From NCBI GenBank assembly GCA_944324085.1, contig CALUUX010000033.1, positions 1 through 46,355 of the forward strand: a stretch of DNA of 46,355 bases, given 5' to 3'. The notes beneath the pieces are model-generated. The model was not told the DNA's origin. It ran no database searches and saw nothing but the letters and a program-made list of their open reading frames with translations. Within the stretch, counting starts at the first letter, position 1; every line of letters starts with the position of its first letter. The translations under genes were made by a program, and so were the position numbers. This DNA comes from an uncultured Mailhella sp. GTDB taxonomy: Bacteria; Desulfobacterota; Desulfovibrionia; Desulfovibrionales; Desulfovibrionaceae. Shown one piece after another: positions 16,524 to 24,158 of the stretch.

Positions 16524-17362
16524 AGGGACCTCCTTATAAGAAAATAATATATCCTATGTAAACGCAATTACCGTTTCTGTCAAATGAGAGAAAGAAAAAA
16601 GAACTGCCGCCGAAATAAAAGACCTTCGACACCGCTTTTCCTAGTGTCGCAATGAAATTCACGCCTAGATCGCCGCAGAATCTGCAACGCTGCTTAAGAA
16701 AAAAGGAACAAAAACATTATCAGCAGAGAGGCTTCAAAGAGAGGCGGAATTTCTTCTGAGGGAACGGAAATCACGCAATGAAACGCGACGGGTTACAATC
16801 GTCTCGAGCTTCGTCCTTTTCTCCTCACGCTCAAAGAACACGCTCTTCTTTCGCAAAAGTATATGAGAAGATAGATTATGGAGACTATATTCAATAATGG
16901 CGTCTTGCCGCCAATCACAGAAGCCTGAAGATGAAAATCCATACAACGCGTTTCTTCAACCCCCGGCTCCACGACGTTTTTTCTCTCGTTCGAACCCAAG
17001 ACTCAAAAAAAGCAAGGCGCGCTGAATAAAATACAAGCCTAGTCGCCCAAGTTCTCCATTGACGCTCGCCGCCCCATGCACCCGTCTTTTCGGACTCGCC
17101 GCGCCGAGACGTCTTTCTCCCCCAAAAATTCGCGGTAACGACGCGTCCCGCCCCCGCCGGCGATTCTCTTCCGGCATGCCTTCGACATGCCAAAAACGAC
17201 GTTTGGGCGCAATGACGCGTCGCGCAGCCTGACGCGCCGCCTTCCGCCGTGACGAAGCGACGTCCATCCAAAAAACGACGGTGATCAACGCCGTTTCGAA
17301 GAAATAAAAAAACACCGTCTCCCGAACGCAACGGAACGACGGCGTTTCTCTTCCAAAACAGA
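16524..17362. other. long intergenic region between mucR and thiD
   Basis: These 839 bases contain no gene I can support. The mucR-proximal part (about 16525-16900) is AT-richer and must hold the mucR promoter. The thiD-proximal part is GC-rich with scattered copies of AACGACG and a small GGCATG/CATGCC inverted repeat near 17173-17191. An unrecognised small RNA cannot be excluded. Confidence 0.45.
17305..17346 (-). terminator. terminator after thiD
   Basis: A 9-bp stem (17311-17319 with 17338-17346, one G-T pair) is followed in the leftward direction by a run of seven T residues, 17 bases past the thiD stop. Confidence 0.75.
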
Positions 17363-18163
17363 TTATCGCAACCCGGCCATGTGATTGCAGGGGCCTCGTC
17401 CCTTTCCGGGCGCGAAACTGCGTCTCAGCGCCAGATTGAGAAATTCCTGCGCCTTCGTGACGGCTACTCGCAAGGGCATGCCTAACGCGATCTGCGCGGC
17501 GATGCCCGCTGAAAGCGTGCACCCCGTGCCGTGCGTGTTGGGAGTGTCCACATGAGGCTGACGCAGCGGCACCGGATCGCAGCCCTTCTCAAGCAGCCAG
17601 TCCGTGACGAACACGGGATTGCCCTCGCAATGGCCTCCCTTCATGAGCACGGCCCGCGCGCCCTTATCCAGCAGACGCGTCCCCGCTTCGAGAATATCGT
17701 CGTCGCTGACGATCTCCATGCCGGCAAAGAGCTCGGCTTCAGGCCTGTTGGGCGTAAAAAGATCGGCCCGAGGCATAAGTCGTTCGCGCAACGTGTCGAT
17801 GCCGCTTTCCTCCATAAGTCTGTGCCCGCTGGTGCTCACGCACACGGGATCCACCACCAGGGGAAACACCTGCCGGTCAAGAATGTCTGCCACGGCATGG
17901 ATGATGCCGGAATTGAACATCATGCCCGTTTTAGCCGCATGAACGGGAAAGCCGTCCAGCACGGTCATCAGCTGAAGCGCAACAAAAGACGGTTCCGGCG
18001 CGTGTATGCCCGCAACGCCAAGTCCGTTCTGAGCGGTAAGCGCGGTAATTACGCTCATGCCGAACGTTCCCATCATAGTCATGGTCTTCAGATCGGCCTG
18101 TATGCCCGCGCCTCCGCCGGAATCGGAACCGGCAATGGTAAGAACATTCGGAACTTGTTGCAT
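17363..18163 (-). CDS. thiD: hydroxymethylpyrimidine/phosphomethylpyrimidine kinase ThiD
   Basis: ThiD phosphorylates HMP and HMP-P to give HMP-PP for thiamine synthesis. The 266-residue protein shows the ribokinase-fold signature [18 protein letters not shown] at the N-terminus, the [13 protein letters not shown] segment, the [10 protein letters not shown] motif and the anion-hole signature [14 protein letters not shown] with the catalytic base region near the end. ATG 18163 has AAGGAG 7 bases upstream; the 20 in-frame codons before it are basic and unlike the family. No other thiamine genes are adjacent and no TPP riboswitch was seen in the 157 bases upstream. Confidence 0.95.
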   Translation of the reverse strand: MQQVPNVLTIAGSDSGGGAGIQADLKTMTMMGTFGMSVITALTAQNGLGVAGIHAPEPSFVALQLMTVLDGFPVHAAKTGMMFNSGIIHAVADILDRQVFPLVVDPVCVSTSGHRLMEESGIDTLRERLMPRADLFTPNRPEAELFAGMEIVSDDDILEAGTRLLDKGARAVLMKGGHCEGNPVFVTDWLLEKGCDPVPLRQPHVDTPNTHGTGCTLSAGIAAQIALGMPLRVAVTKAQEFLNLALRRSFAPGKGRGPCNHMAGLR

Positions 18164-18253
18164 GAAACGCTCCTTTTTCCCGCCTTTTTTCCTCAGATGC
18201 ACACAAAAGCCCCGCAGCGTCAAGTCTCTGCCGCCACGGAACGCCTAAAGTTC

Positions 18254-18282
18254 TTGATGGAACGCCTTTTTTTGGGTACAAA
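18254..18282 (+). promoter_or_regulatory. candidate promoter of the antiporter gene
   Basis: TTGATG at 18254-18259 and TACAAA at 18277-18282 are 17 bases apart, 39 bases before the antiporter ATG. The -10 match is moderate. Confidence 0.45.
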
Positions 18283-18320
18283 AAAAACTAATTCTATTTT
18301 TTCCCGAAAGGAGTCCGTGG

Positions 18321-19736
18321 ATGCACCGTTTCAAATTTATTTCCGCCCTCCTTCTGGCGATGCTGCTCGTGCCCAGCTTCTGCTTCGCCGAAGGTCATTT
18401 CCAGCTTCCCAATGATCTTTCCATCATCTGGGTCGTGCCTTTTGTCTGCATGCTGCTTTCCATAGCCATCTGCCCGTTGGCGGTTCCTCATTTCTGGGAA
18501 CATCACTTCGGCAAAGTGGCCGGATTCTGGGGTCTGGCTTTCCTTGTTCCCTGCGCCCTCACCTTCGGTTTCGGCAACGCCTTCTTCATCGCCGCCGAAA
18601 GCATCCTGCTCGAATACGTGCCCTTCATCCTGCTGCTGCTCGCCCTGTTCACGGTGGCCGGCGGCATCCGCCTGAAAGGCACGCTTGTGGGCACTCCTAT
18701 CGTGAACACCGCCATCCTGGCCGTGGGCACCATTCTCGCCAGCTGGATGGGCACCACCGGCGCGGCCATGCTGCTCATTCGTCCGTTGCTGCGCGCCAAC
18801 GCTCACCGCAAGTATCGCGTGCATCAGGTCGTGTTCTTCATCTTCCTCGTGGCCAACATCGGCGGCTCCCTCACGCCTCTGGGCGATCCGCCCCTGTTCC
18901 TCGGCTTCCTCAAGGGCGTGAGCTTCTTCTGGACCACCGTGCATCTGTTCGCCAAGACGCTGCTCGCCGCGGTCATTCTGCTCGTTCTCTACTTCGTCAT
19001 CGACACAGCACTCTTCAAGAAGGAAGGCAGCCCCATTCCCGCTGAAGCCGCCGGCTCCAAGGAAAAGCTCGGCTTCGAAGGCTGCATCAACTTCGTGTTC
19101 CTCGCCTGCATCGTGGCCAACACCCTGCTTTCCGGTCAGTGGACCGGTCCTACCTTCCACATTTTCGGCGTTCCCATGGAACTGCAGAACGTCGTGCGCG
19201 ACATTCTGTACATCGTGATCGCCGTGGCCTCCTGGAAGACCACCGACATGGGCTGCCGCACCCGCAACAACTTTACCTGGGCCCCCATTGAAGAAGTGGC
19301 CAAGCTGTTCATCGGCATCTTCCTCAGCATGATTCCCGCCATCGCCATCCTCAAGGCCGGCTCCGACGGCGCGCTCGCCGCCGTGGTGAACCTGACCACC
19401 GACGCCGAAGGCCATCATGTGACCTCCATGTTCTTCTGGATGACGGGCCTGCTCTCGTCCTTCCTAGATAACGCTCCCACCTACCTCGTGTTCTTCAACA
19501 CCGCCGGCGGCAACGCCGCGCAGCTCATGGCCGACGGCGAAGTGCTGGCCGCCATTTCCGCCGGCGCCGTGTTCATGGGCGCCAACACCTACATCGGCAA
19601 CGCCCCGAACTTCATGGTGAAGGCCATCTCCGAAGAACAGGGCGTCAAGATGCCCAGCTTCTTCGGCTACATGGCCTGGTCCGTCGGCATTCTCTGCCCG
19701 CTCTTCGCGCTGATCACCTTCCTGTTCTTTATGTAA
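18321..19736 (+). CDS. ion-transporter-superfamily sodium:proton antiporter (NhaD/citrate-transporter-like)
   Basis: A 471-residue membrane protein with about 12 helices. It starts with a cleavable-looking hydrophobic segment ending in CFAEG. Typical features of this antiporter/CitMHS-like family are the ICPLAVPHFWEHHFGKVA segment, TVAGGIRLKGT, WMGTTGAAMLLIRPLLRAN, and the two re-entrant motifs NIGGSLTPLGDPPLF and FLDNAPTYLVFFN, each with Asp/Asn and Pro at the likely ion site. Family members are annotated as Na+/H+ antiporters or citrate carriers; the substrate cannot be fixed here. AAAGGAG precedes ATG 18321, and a strong terminator follows, so it is a single-gene unit. Confidence 0.85.
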   Translation: MHRFKFISALLLAMLLVPSFCFAEGHFQLPNDLSIIWVVPFVCMLLSIAICPLAVPHFWEHHFGKVAGFWGLAFLVPCALTFGFGNAFFIAAESILLEYVPFILLLLALFTVAGGIRLKGTLVGTPIVNTAILAVGTILASWMGTTGAAMLLIRPLLRANAHRKYRVHQVVFFIFLVANIGGSLTPLGDPPLFLGFLKGVSFFWTTVHLFAKTLLAAVILLVLYFVIDTALFKKEGSPIPAEAAGSKEKLGFEGCINFVFLACIVANTLLSGQWTGPTFHIFGVPMELQNVVRDILYIVIAVASWKTTDMGCRTRNNFTWAPIEEVAKLFIGIFLSMIPAIAILKAGSDGALAAVVNLTTDAEGHHVTSMFFWMTGLLSSFLDNAPTYLVFFNTAGGNAAQLMADGEVLAAISAGAVFMGANTYIGNAPNFMVKAISEEQGVKMPSFFGYMAWSVGILCPLFALITFLFFM

Positions 19737-19758
19737 TGCGACGCTGACTGCCGTCGTC

Positions 19759-19790
19759 AAGGCCGCGCCTTTCGAGGCGCGGCCTTTTTC
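19759..19790. terminator. terminator after the antiporter gene
   Basis: AAGGCCGCGCC pairs with GGCGCGGCCTT around a short loop, ending in five T residues, 22 bases past the stop. Confidence 0.88.
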
Positions 19791-19890
19791 ATTCTTTCCC
19801 CGCGCCAAAATCGCGCTCGCTTATTAACACGCGTCTATGACGCCGCCGTCTCCCGCGCCGACTCTTTCGTCCGCAACGCGTCGCGAAGTC

Positions 19891-19926
19891 AAAAAAAGTC
19901 CCCCTTTCCCAGAAGGAAAGAGGGAC
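19891..19926 (-). terminator. terminator after yebC
   Basis: A 12-bp stem (19898-19909 with 19915-19926, one G-T pair) is followed leftward by seven T residues, 28 bases past the yebC stop. Confidence 0.85.
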
Positions 19927-19954
19927 GGACAATCAGTTATTCCGATAATCGCGC

Positions 19955-20698
19955 TTAGGCTTCGGGATCGAAGTCTTCGGGGAAGTCGGCGTTGGTATAC
20001 ACGTTCTGCACGTCGTCGAGCTCTTCAAGAGCGTCGGTGATGCGCATAAGTTTCTGCGCGGTGTCGGCGTCCACGGGCACGAGCACGCGGGGCACCATGG
20101 CCAGCTGAGCTTCCAGCATTTCCACGCCCTGACCTTCCAGCGTTTCGCGCACGCTGTTGAAATCGGCCATGGAAGTGCGAACTTCCCAGGTGTCGCCGTT
20201 GTCCTGCACGTCGTCGGCGCCGGCTTCCAGAGCCATGGTCATCACGGTTTCCTCATCGGCGTACTTTTCCTTGTCCAGCGTGATGACGCCCAGATGATCG
20301 AACTGGAAGGCCACGGAGCCGCTTTCGCCCATGGCTCCGCCGTACTTGGTGAACACATGGCGAACTTCGGCCACGGTGCGATTCTTATTGTCGGTGGCGG
20401 TTTCCACAATGATGGCCACGCCGCCCGCGCCGTAACCTTCGTACACGATTTCGGTGATGTCGCCGCCCGCGTCCTGACCGGTGCCCTTGCGGATGGCGGC
20501 TTCAATCTTGTCCTTGGGCAGGTTCACAGCCTTGGCGGCAGCGATGGCGGAACGCAGACGGGCATTGCCAGCAGGGTCCCCACCGCTCTTGGCGGCGATG
20601 ATGATTTCCTTGGCGGCCTTGGTGAACGCCTTGCCTCGCTTGGCGTCCTGAGCACCCTTGCGAAGTCTGATGTTTGCCCATTTGTTATGTCCCGACAT
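19955..20698 (-). CDS. yebC: YebC/TACO1 family protein
   Basis: A 247-residue protein of the YebC family, described both as DNA-binding regulators and as factors that relieve ribosome stalling at proline-rich stretches. The N-terminal [25 protein letters not shown] is the family signature, followed by [14 protein letters not shown] and the [21 protein letters not shown] segment. The acidic C-terminus ([18 protein letters not shown]) is also typical. The ATG at 20698 has GGAGG close upstream; earlier in-frame codons do not fit the family. rlmE ends 25 bases upstream on the same strand, so the two are probably one operon. Confidence 0.96.
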   Translation of the reverse strand: MSGHNKWANIRLRKGAQDAKRGKAFTKAAKEIIIAAKSGGDPAGNARLRSAIAAAKAVNLPKDKIEAAIRKGTGQDAGGDITEIVYEGYGAGGVAIIVETATDNKNRTVAEVRHVFTKYGGAMGESGSVAFQFDHLGVITLDKEKYADEETVMTMALEAGADDVQDNGDTWEVRTSMADFNSVRETLEGQGVEMLEAQLAMVPRVLVPVDADTAQKLMRITDALEELDDVQNVYTNADFPEDFDPEA

Positions 20699-20723
20699 GT
20701 ATGCCTCCGAAACAGAAAAATGT

Positions 20724-21326
20724 TTACCCCTGAACGGGGCCCTTGAATCCCATGCCGACTTCAAAAATTTCCTTGCTCTCGGCGCGGGAGCTCTTGGGTT
20801 TGAATGTTTTTACCGTGGCGAAACGCGCGCGCAACGCCTTTGCCAGTTCCTGAAAATCCGGCCCCATAAATATCTTGGCGATAAACCCGCCGCCCTGTTT
20901 CAGGTAGCGGTCGGCCACTTCCACGGCTTCCAGACACAGCTCCAAAGAACGCGCCTGATCGGTGAACTTCGTTCCCGTAGTGCGCGGAGCCATATCGCTG
21001 ATCACCATGTCGAACGGCCCCTTCTCCTCGAGAAGAGCCTCGAACTCCGGCGTACGCTCGAACACGTTTTCCTGCAAAAACGTCACGTTCGGAGGAAACG
21101 TCGTGTCAGTGCTCTGAAGATCGCAGGAAAGCACCAGTCCTTTCTGACCCACGCGCTCCGCAGCGTACAGAGACCACGACCCCGGAGCGGCGCCGAGATC
21201 CAGCACCTTCATTCCAGGCTTGAAAAGCCGGAAAGCCCTGTCCATCTCCTTGAGTTTGTACACGGAGCGGGCAGGGTAATGTTCCTCTTTGGCCTTAAGA
21301 AAATAATAATCGCGATATACTTTCAT
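20724..21326 (-). CDS. rlmE: 23S rRNA 2'-O-methyltransferase RlmE (FtsJ)
   Basis: RlmE methylates the 2'-OH of U2552 in the peptidyl-transferase A loop, a late step in 50S assembly. The protein has the FtsJ layout: [22 protein letters not shown] at the N-terminus with the first catalytic Lys, the SAM-binding [15 protein letters not shown], the DMAPRTTG motif with the catalytic Asp, and the [11 protein letters not shown]ys region. The last conserved Glu lies in [13 protein letters not shown] use ATG 21326 (MKVYRDYYF), 200 residues, because family members begin there. A TTG 14 codons upstream is possible, and the ribosome site is weak for both. Confidence 0.94.
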   Translation of the reverse strand: MKVYRDYYFLKAKEEHYPARSVYKLKEMDRAFRLFKPGMKVLDLGAAPGSWSLYAAERVGQKGLVLSCDLQSTDTTFPPNVTFLQENVFERTPEFEALLEEKGPFDMVISDMAPRTTGTKFTDQARSLELCLEAVEVADRYLKQGGGFIAKIFMGPDFQELAKALRARFATVKTFKPKSSRAESKEIFEVGMGFKGPVQG

Positions 21327-21528
21327 GGCAGCTCGGGACTGTGTACCGTATTTCCTGGCGGTCGCCAAGAGCTATTCGGGCGGAAATTTTTTGCGGGAAA
21401 TCTTGTATCACAAACCTTTTTCCTTTTCCAGTGCCTTAAAAGGGGACTTCCCGAAAGAAGAAACGGCCTTTTTGGCCCGACGGCCCCCGGCGGACGCTCG
21501 CTGGGCGGCCTGAAGGCGAAATTTGGAC

Positions 21529-21556
21529 TTGACTTCTTATCGAGAATTATTATTGT
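21529..21556 (+). promoter_or_regulatory. promoter of the dfx-rubredoxin cluster, with an AT-rich possible Fur/PerR-like site
   Basis: TTGACT at 21529-21534 and TATTGT at 21551-21556 are 16 bases apart, 63 bases before the dfx ATG. The surrounding GAGAATTATTATTG stretch resembles half of a Fur-family operator, which would fit oxygen- or peroxide-controlled expression, but the match is loose. Confidence 0.5.
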
Positions 21557-21618
21557 TTATTTACTGTCGCGAAGAACGCTTCGCCAAAGCCAACCATCTT
21601 CTACCAGGAGAATGAGTT

Positions 21619-21999
21619 ATGCCTGCAAGATTTGAAGTATAACAGTGCAAACATTGTGGAAATATCGTCGAGGTGCTGCACGGCGGCGCCGCTCCCCTCA
21701 TCTGCTGCGGCGAACCCATGAAGCTGCTGCGTGAAGGCTCCACCGACGGCGCGAGCGAAAAGCACGTTCCCGTCATTGAAAAAACGGAAAACGGTTATAA
21801 AGTGAAGGTCGGTTCCGCCGCCCATCCCATGGCCGAAGATCATTACATCGAATGGATCGAACTGCTGGCCGACGGCGTGTCCCACATCGCGTTCCTCAAT
21901 CCCGGCGACGCTCCTGAAGCCGAGTTCTGCGTGAAGGCCGATAAAGTGACCGCCCGCGAATTCTGCAACAAGCACGGCCTGTGGAAAGCCGAATTTTAG
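21619..21999 (+). pseudogene. dfx: desulfoferrodoxin (2Fe superoxide reductase) with an in-frame TAA at codon 8
   Basis: Desulfoferrodoxin reduces superoxide to peroxide with electrons from rubredoxin. AGGAG precedes the ATG at 21619, and the reading is MPARFEV, then TAA at 21640-21642, then [15 protein letters not shown] in the same frame. Family members have Tyr at this place, so one base change (TAC to TAA) explains it. The rest is intact: Cys pairs of the desulforedoxin-like centre I (CKHC and ICCGEP), and the centre II ligands in [12 protein letters not shown] and EFCNKHG. Restart at GTG 21673 would keep centre II but lose the first Cys pair. It is either a broken gene, a read error or a gene expressed as a shortened one-centre enzyme. 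The downstream neighbours are its usual partners. Confidence 0.9.
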
Positions 22000-22008
22000 G
22001 GCTGAACC

Positions 22009-22362
22009 ATGAAAAAGTATGTTTGCAATCTGTGCGGCTGGCAGTATGATCCCGCTGTGGGCGATCCCGATTCCGGCATCGCCCCCGGCACCGCCTTCGA
22101 AGACATTCCCGAAGACTGGGTCTGTCCCGTGTGCGGCGCGTCCAAGGCCGATTTTGAAGCCGTGGAAGAAGACGCCCCCAAGGCGGAAAGCGATATGGCC
22201 ATGTGGCAGTGCCAGGTAGGCAACTGCGGCTATATCTACCGTCCTGAAAAGGGCGACCGCAAGGGAAAAATTCCCGCCGGAACGCCGTTTGAGGACCTGC
22301 CCGACGACTGGCATTGCCCCGTCTGCGGAGCAAGCAAGAAAATGTTCAAAAAGCTCGCCTAG
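22009..22362 (+). CDS. tandem (two-domain) rubredoxin
   Basis: A 117-residue protein made of two rubredoxin domains that carry single electrons on Fe(Cys)4 sites. Domain 1 (residues 1-52) is a normal rubredoxin: [23 protein letters not shown] and CPVCGASK. Domain 2 (about 66-117) has the first Cys pair as C-x4-C (CQVGNC) instead of C-x2-C, then [20 protein letters not shown] and [10 protein letters not shown] 15-residue acidic linker joins them. It starts 9 bases after the dfx stop. Domain 1 is nearly identical, even in DNA, to the single rubredoxin at 22589. It probably feeds superoxide reductase or Roo. Confidence 0.95.
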   Translation: MKKYVCNLCGWQYDPAVGDPDSGIAPGTAFEDIPEDWVCPVCGASKADFEAVEEDAPKAESDMAMWQCQVGNCGYIYRPEKGDRKGKIPAGTPFEDLPDDWHCPVCGASKKMFKKLA

Positions 22363-22380
22363 CGGGCAAAGAGTGTCGTC

Positions 22381-22566
22381 ATGATTCACTGCAAGACTTC
22401 CGCGGCCCCCTGCGCGGAGCAGGCCCTGGCCGGAACCGGAGTGAAGTTCGAACGCATTCGCCGCATCACCGGTTATCTGGTGGGCACGCTGGACCGTTTC
22501 AACGACGGCAAGCGCGCGGAAGAACGCGACAGAGTCAAACACTGCAACATGGAAAACTGGCGCTGA
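22381..22566 (+). CDS. stand-alone NrdD-like glycyl-radical C-terminal domain, 61 aa
   Basis: The protein is only the C-terminal end of class III (anaerobic) ribonucleotide reductase. The core [18 protein letters not shown] followed by [10 protein letters not shown] lines up with the NrdD C-terminus of phage T4 and E. coli, in which the Gly of R-x-C/T-G-Y-L carries the glycyl radical; here this is the Gly at residue 31. The ten-stranded catalytic barrel is absent, and the usual zinc-binding CPxC pairs are reduced to Cys4 and Cys11. The gene sits between two rubredoxin genes, 18 bases after the first. By analogy with GrcA/YfiD, a spare radical domain for oxygen-cut pyruvate formate-lyase, it may repair oxygen-damaged NrdD. 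The family match is strong; the role is inference. Confidence 0.85.
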   Translation: MIHCKTSAAPCAEQALAGTGVKFERIRRITGYLVGTLDRFNDGKRAEERDRVKHCNMENWR

Positions 22567-22588
22567 GCCGACCCAAGGAGACAAAACA

Positions 22589-22747
22589 ATGAAAAAGTAC
22601 ATCTGCAACGTTTGCGGTTATGAATACGATCCCGCCGTGGGCGACCCCGATTCCGGCATCGCTCCCGGCACCGCCTTCGAAGACATCCCCGAAGACTGGG
22701 TTTGCCCCGTCTGCGGCGCGTCCAAGGCCGATTTTGAAGCCGCGTAA
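22589..22747 (+). CDS. rubredoxin, 52 aa
   Basis: A complete single-domain rubredoxin with both Cys pairs (CNVCG and CPVCGA), [12 protein letters not shown] and the PEDWVCP loop; 52 residues is the standard length. AAGGAG lies 8 bases before ATG 22589. It is encoded immediately upstream of Roo, whose electron donor in Desulfovibrio is rubredoxin. The last 100 bases are almost the same as domain 1 of the tandem rubredoxin at 22066-22166, so the genes arose by recent duplication or are kept alike by gene conversion. Confidence 0.96.
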   Translation: MKKYICNVCGYEYDPAVGDPDSGIAPGTAFEDIPEDWVCPVCGASKADFEAA

Positions 22748-22764
22748 GTATTGACAAGCATGTC

Positions 22765-22804
22765 CGCGGGCAGCCTTCTTCGGGAGGCTTCCCGCTTTTT
22801 TTGT
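22765..22804 (+). terminator. terminator between the rubredoxin and roo
   Basis: GCGGG and AGCCT on the left pair with AGGCT and CCCGC on the right with small mismatches, followed by seven T residues. It ends just 20 bases before the roo ATG, so roo is likely expressed by read-through. Confidence 0.7.
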
Positions 22805-22824
22805 TTTACTCATCCGAGGAAATC

Positions 22825-24033
22825 ATGAGACCTGTTGAACTGAAAAAGGATATTTACTGGGTCGGCGCCGTCGATTTCGACATCCGCAACTTCCATCACT
22901 ACAGCCGTTCCCCCGAGGGCAGCACCTACAACGCCTATCTTGTGTGCGACGAAAAGAAGGTGCTTTTCGATACCGTGAACGCCCACGAGTTCGAAACGCT
23001 GGTAAAACATATTTCCGAAATCATCGATCCGGAAAGCATCGATTACATCGTGTGCAACCATCTCGAACAGGATCACTCCGGCGCGCTTCCCCGCATCGTG
23101 AAGCTGTGCAAGCCCGAAAAGATTTTCTGCTCGCCCATGGGCTACAAGTCCATGACCAACATCTATAATACCGAAGGATGGCCCATCGAAATCGTCAAGG
23201 ACGGCGATCGCCTGAACATCGGCAAGCGCAACGTCACCTTCCTCGAAACCCGCATGCTGCACTGGCCCGACAGCATGGTCTCCTATCTGGAAGAAGACAA
23301 GGTGCTCTTCAGCAACGACGCCTTCGGCCAGAACATCGCCAGCTCCTTCCGCTTTGCCGACGAATGCGACCGCACCACGCTTTATGAATCCATGAAGCGT
23401 TACTATTACAACATCGTTCTGCCCTACTCGCCCCAGGTGCTCAAGACCCTGAAGCGCGTTACTGACCTCGGTCTGCAGTTCGACGTCATCGCCCCCGATC
23501 ACGGTCTCATCTACCGCACGCCCGAAGACGTGAAGTTCGTTCTCGACTCCTACCTGGCCTTCGCCGAGCAGAAGCCGAAACTTCGCGCCGTCATCGCCTA
23601 CGAAAGCATGTGGAACGGCACCGCCAAAATGGCCGAAGCCGTGGCCGACGGTCTGGAAGCCGAGAACGTGCCCTACGTTCTCATCAATCTCCAGACCTGC
23701 CATTGCAGCGACGTGATGACCGAACTGGCCGACAGCGGCGCGCTCATTCTCGGCTCCGCCACGCGCAACAACATGCCCATGGTGAACATGATGGCCTGCC
23801 TCGCTCACGTCAAGGGTCTGCGTCCCCAGAATCTCGTGGGCGCCACCTTCGGCACCTACGGCTGGTCCGGCGAAGCTCCCAAAATGATGGCCGACGCCCT
23901 GGCTGAAATGAAGGTCGAACTCGTGGGCGAACCGCTCAAGTGCTATTTCAATCCCAAGAAGGAAGACCTGGAAAAGTGCCGCGAACTCGGCGTCGCCGTG
24001 GCCCGCGCCCTCAAGGAAAAGTGCGGAGCCTAA
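22825..24033 (+). CDS. roo: rubredoxin:oxygen oxidoreductase, flavo-diiron protein
   Basis: Roo reduces O2 to water (and often NO to N2O) in the cytoplasm, with electrons from rubredoxin. The 402-residue protein has an N-terminal metallo-beta-lactamase domain with diiron ligands His79, Glu81 and Asp83 (HLEQDHSG), His near 146 (MLHWPDSM), Asp near 165 (SNDAFGQ) and His226 (PDHGLIY), numbers that match D. gigas Roo. The C-terminal flavodoxin domain follows, with the FMN loop AYESMWNGTAKM and the GATFGTYGWSGEAP segment. GAGGAAATC precedes ATG 22825; the eight codons before it read through the terminator. It sits between its donor rubredoxin and cydAB. Confidence 0.97.
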   Translation: MRPVELKKDIYWVGAVDFDIRNFHHYSRSPEGSTYNAYLVCDEKKVLFDTVNAHEFETLVKHISEIIDPESIDYIVCNHLEQDHSGALPRIVKLCKPEKIFCSPMGYKSMTNIYNTEGWPIEIVKDGDRLNIGKRNVTFLETRMLHWPDSMVSYLEEDKVLFSNDAFGQNIASSFRFADECDRTTLYESMKRYYYNIVLPYSPQVLKTLKRVTDLGLQFDVIAPDHGLIYRTPEDVKFVLDSYLAFAEQKPKLRAVIAYESMWNGTAKMAEAVADGLEAENVPYVLINLQTCHCSDVMTELADSGALILGSATRNNMPMVNMMACLAHVKGLRPQNLVGATFGTYGWSGEAPKMMADALAEMKVELVGEPLKCYFNPKKEDLEKCRELGVAVARALKEKCGA

Positions 24034-24049
24034 CCGCCTGAACCCTCAA

Positions 24050-24095
24050 GGGCCCGGTCCGACGCCCTCCGTGACGGAAGCGTCGGGTCGGGCCC
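24050..24095 (+). promoter_or_regulatory. strong GC-rich stem-loop between roo and cydA
   Basis: A 16-bp stem (24050-24065 with 24080-24095, two G-T pairs in the middle) encloses 14 bases that can pair further (CCGT with ACGG). No T-tract follows, so it may be an RNA-processing or stability element rather than a terminator. Confidence 0.45.
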
Positions 24096-24158
24096 CATGG
24101 CCGATTACGGCAGAGACTCGTCCTTTCCACGTCGCCGACGAGCGCCAAGGAGCAAACT

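Noticed and set aside
16915..17522. Two overlapping leftward readings (138 and 188 codons) in the mucR-thiD gap
   Set aside because: They overlap thiD or each other in the wrong frame, are Arg-rich and lack ribosome sites.
21640..21642. Recoded amino acid at the dfx stop
   Set aside because: The codon is TAA; selenocysteine uses TGA and pyrrolysine TAG, and no recoding hairpin is visible.
22751..22779. Separate roo promoter starting with TTGACA at 22751
   Set aside because: The -10 position would fall on GC-rich sequence inside the terminator hairpin.
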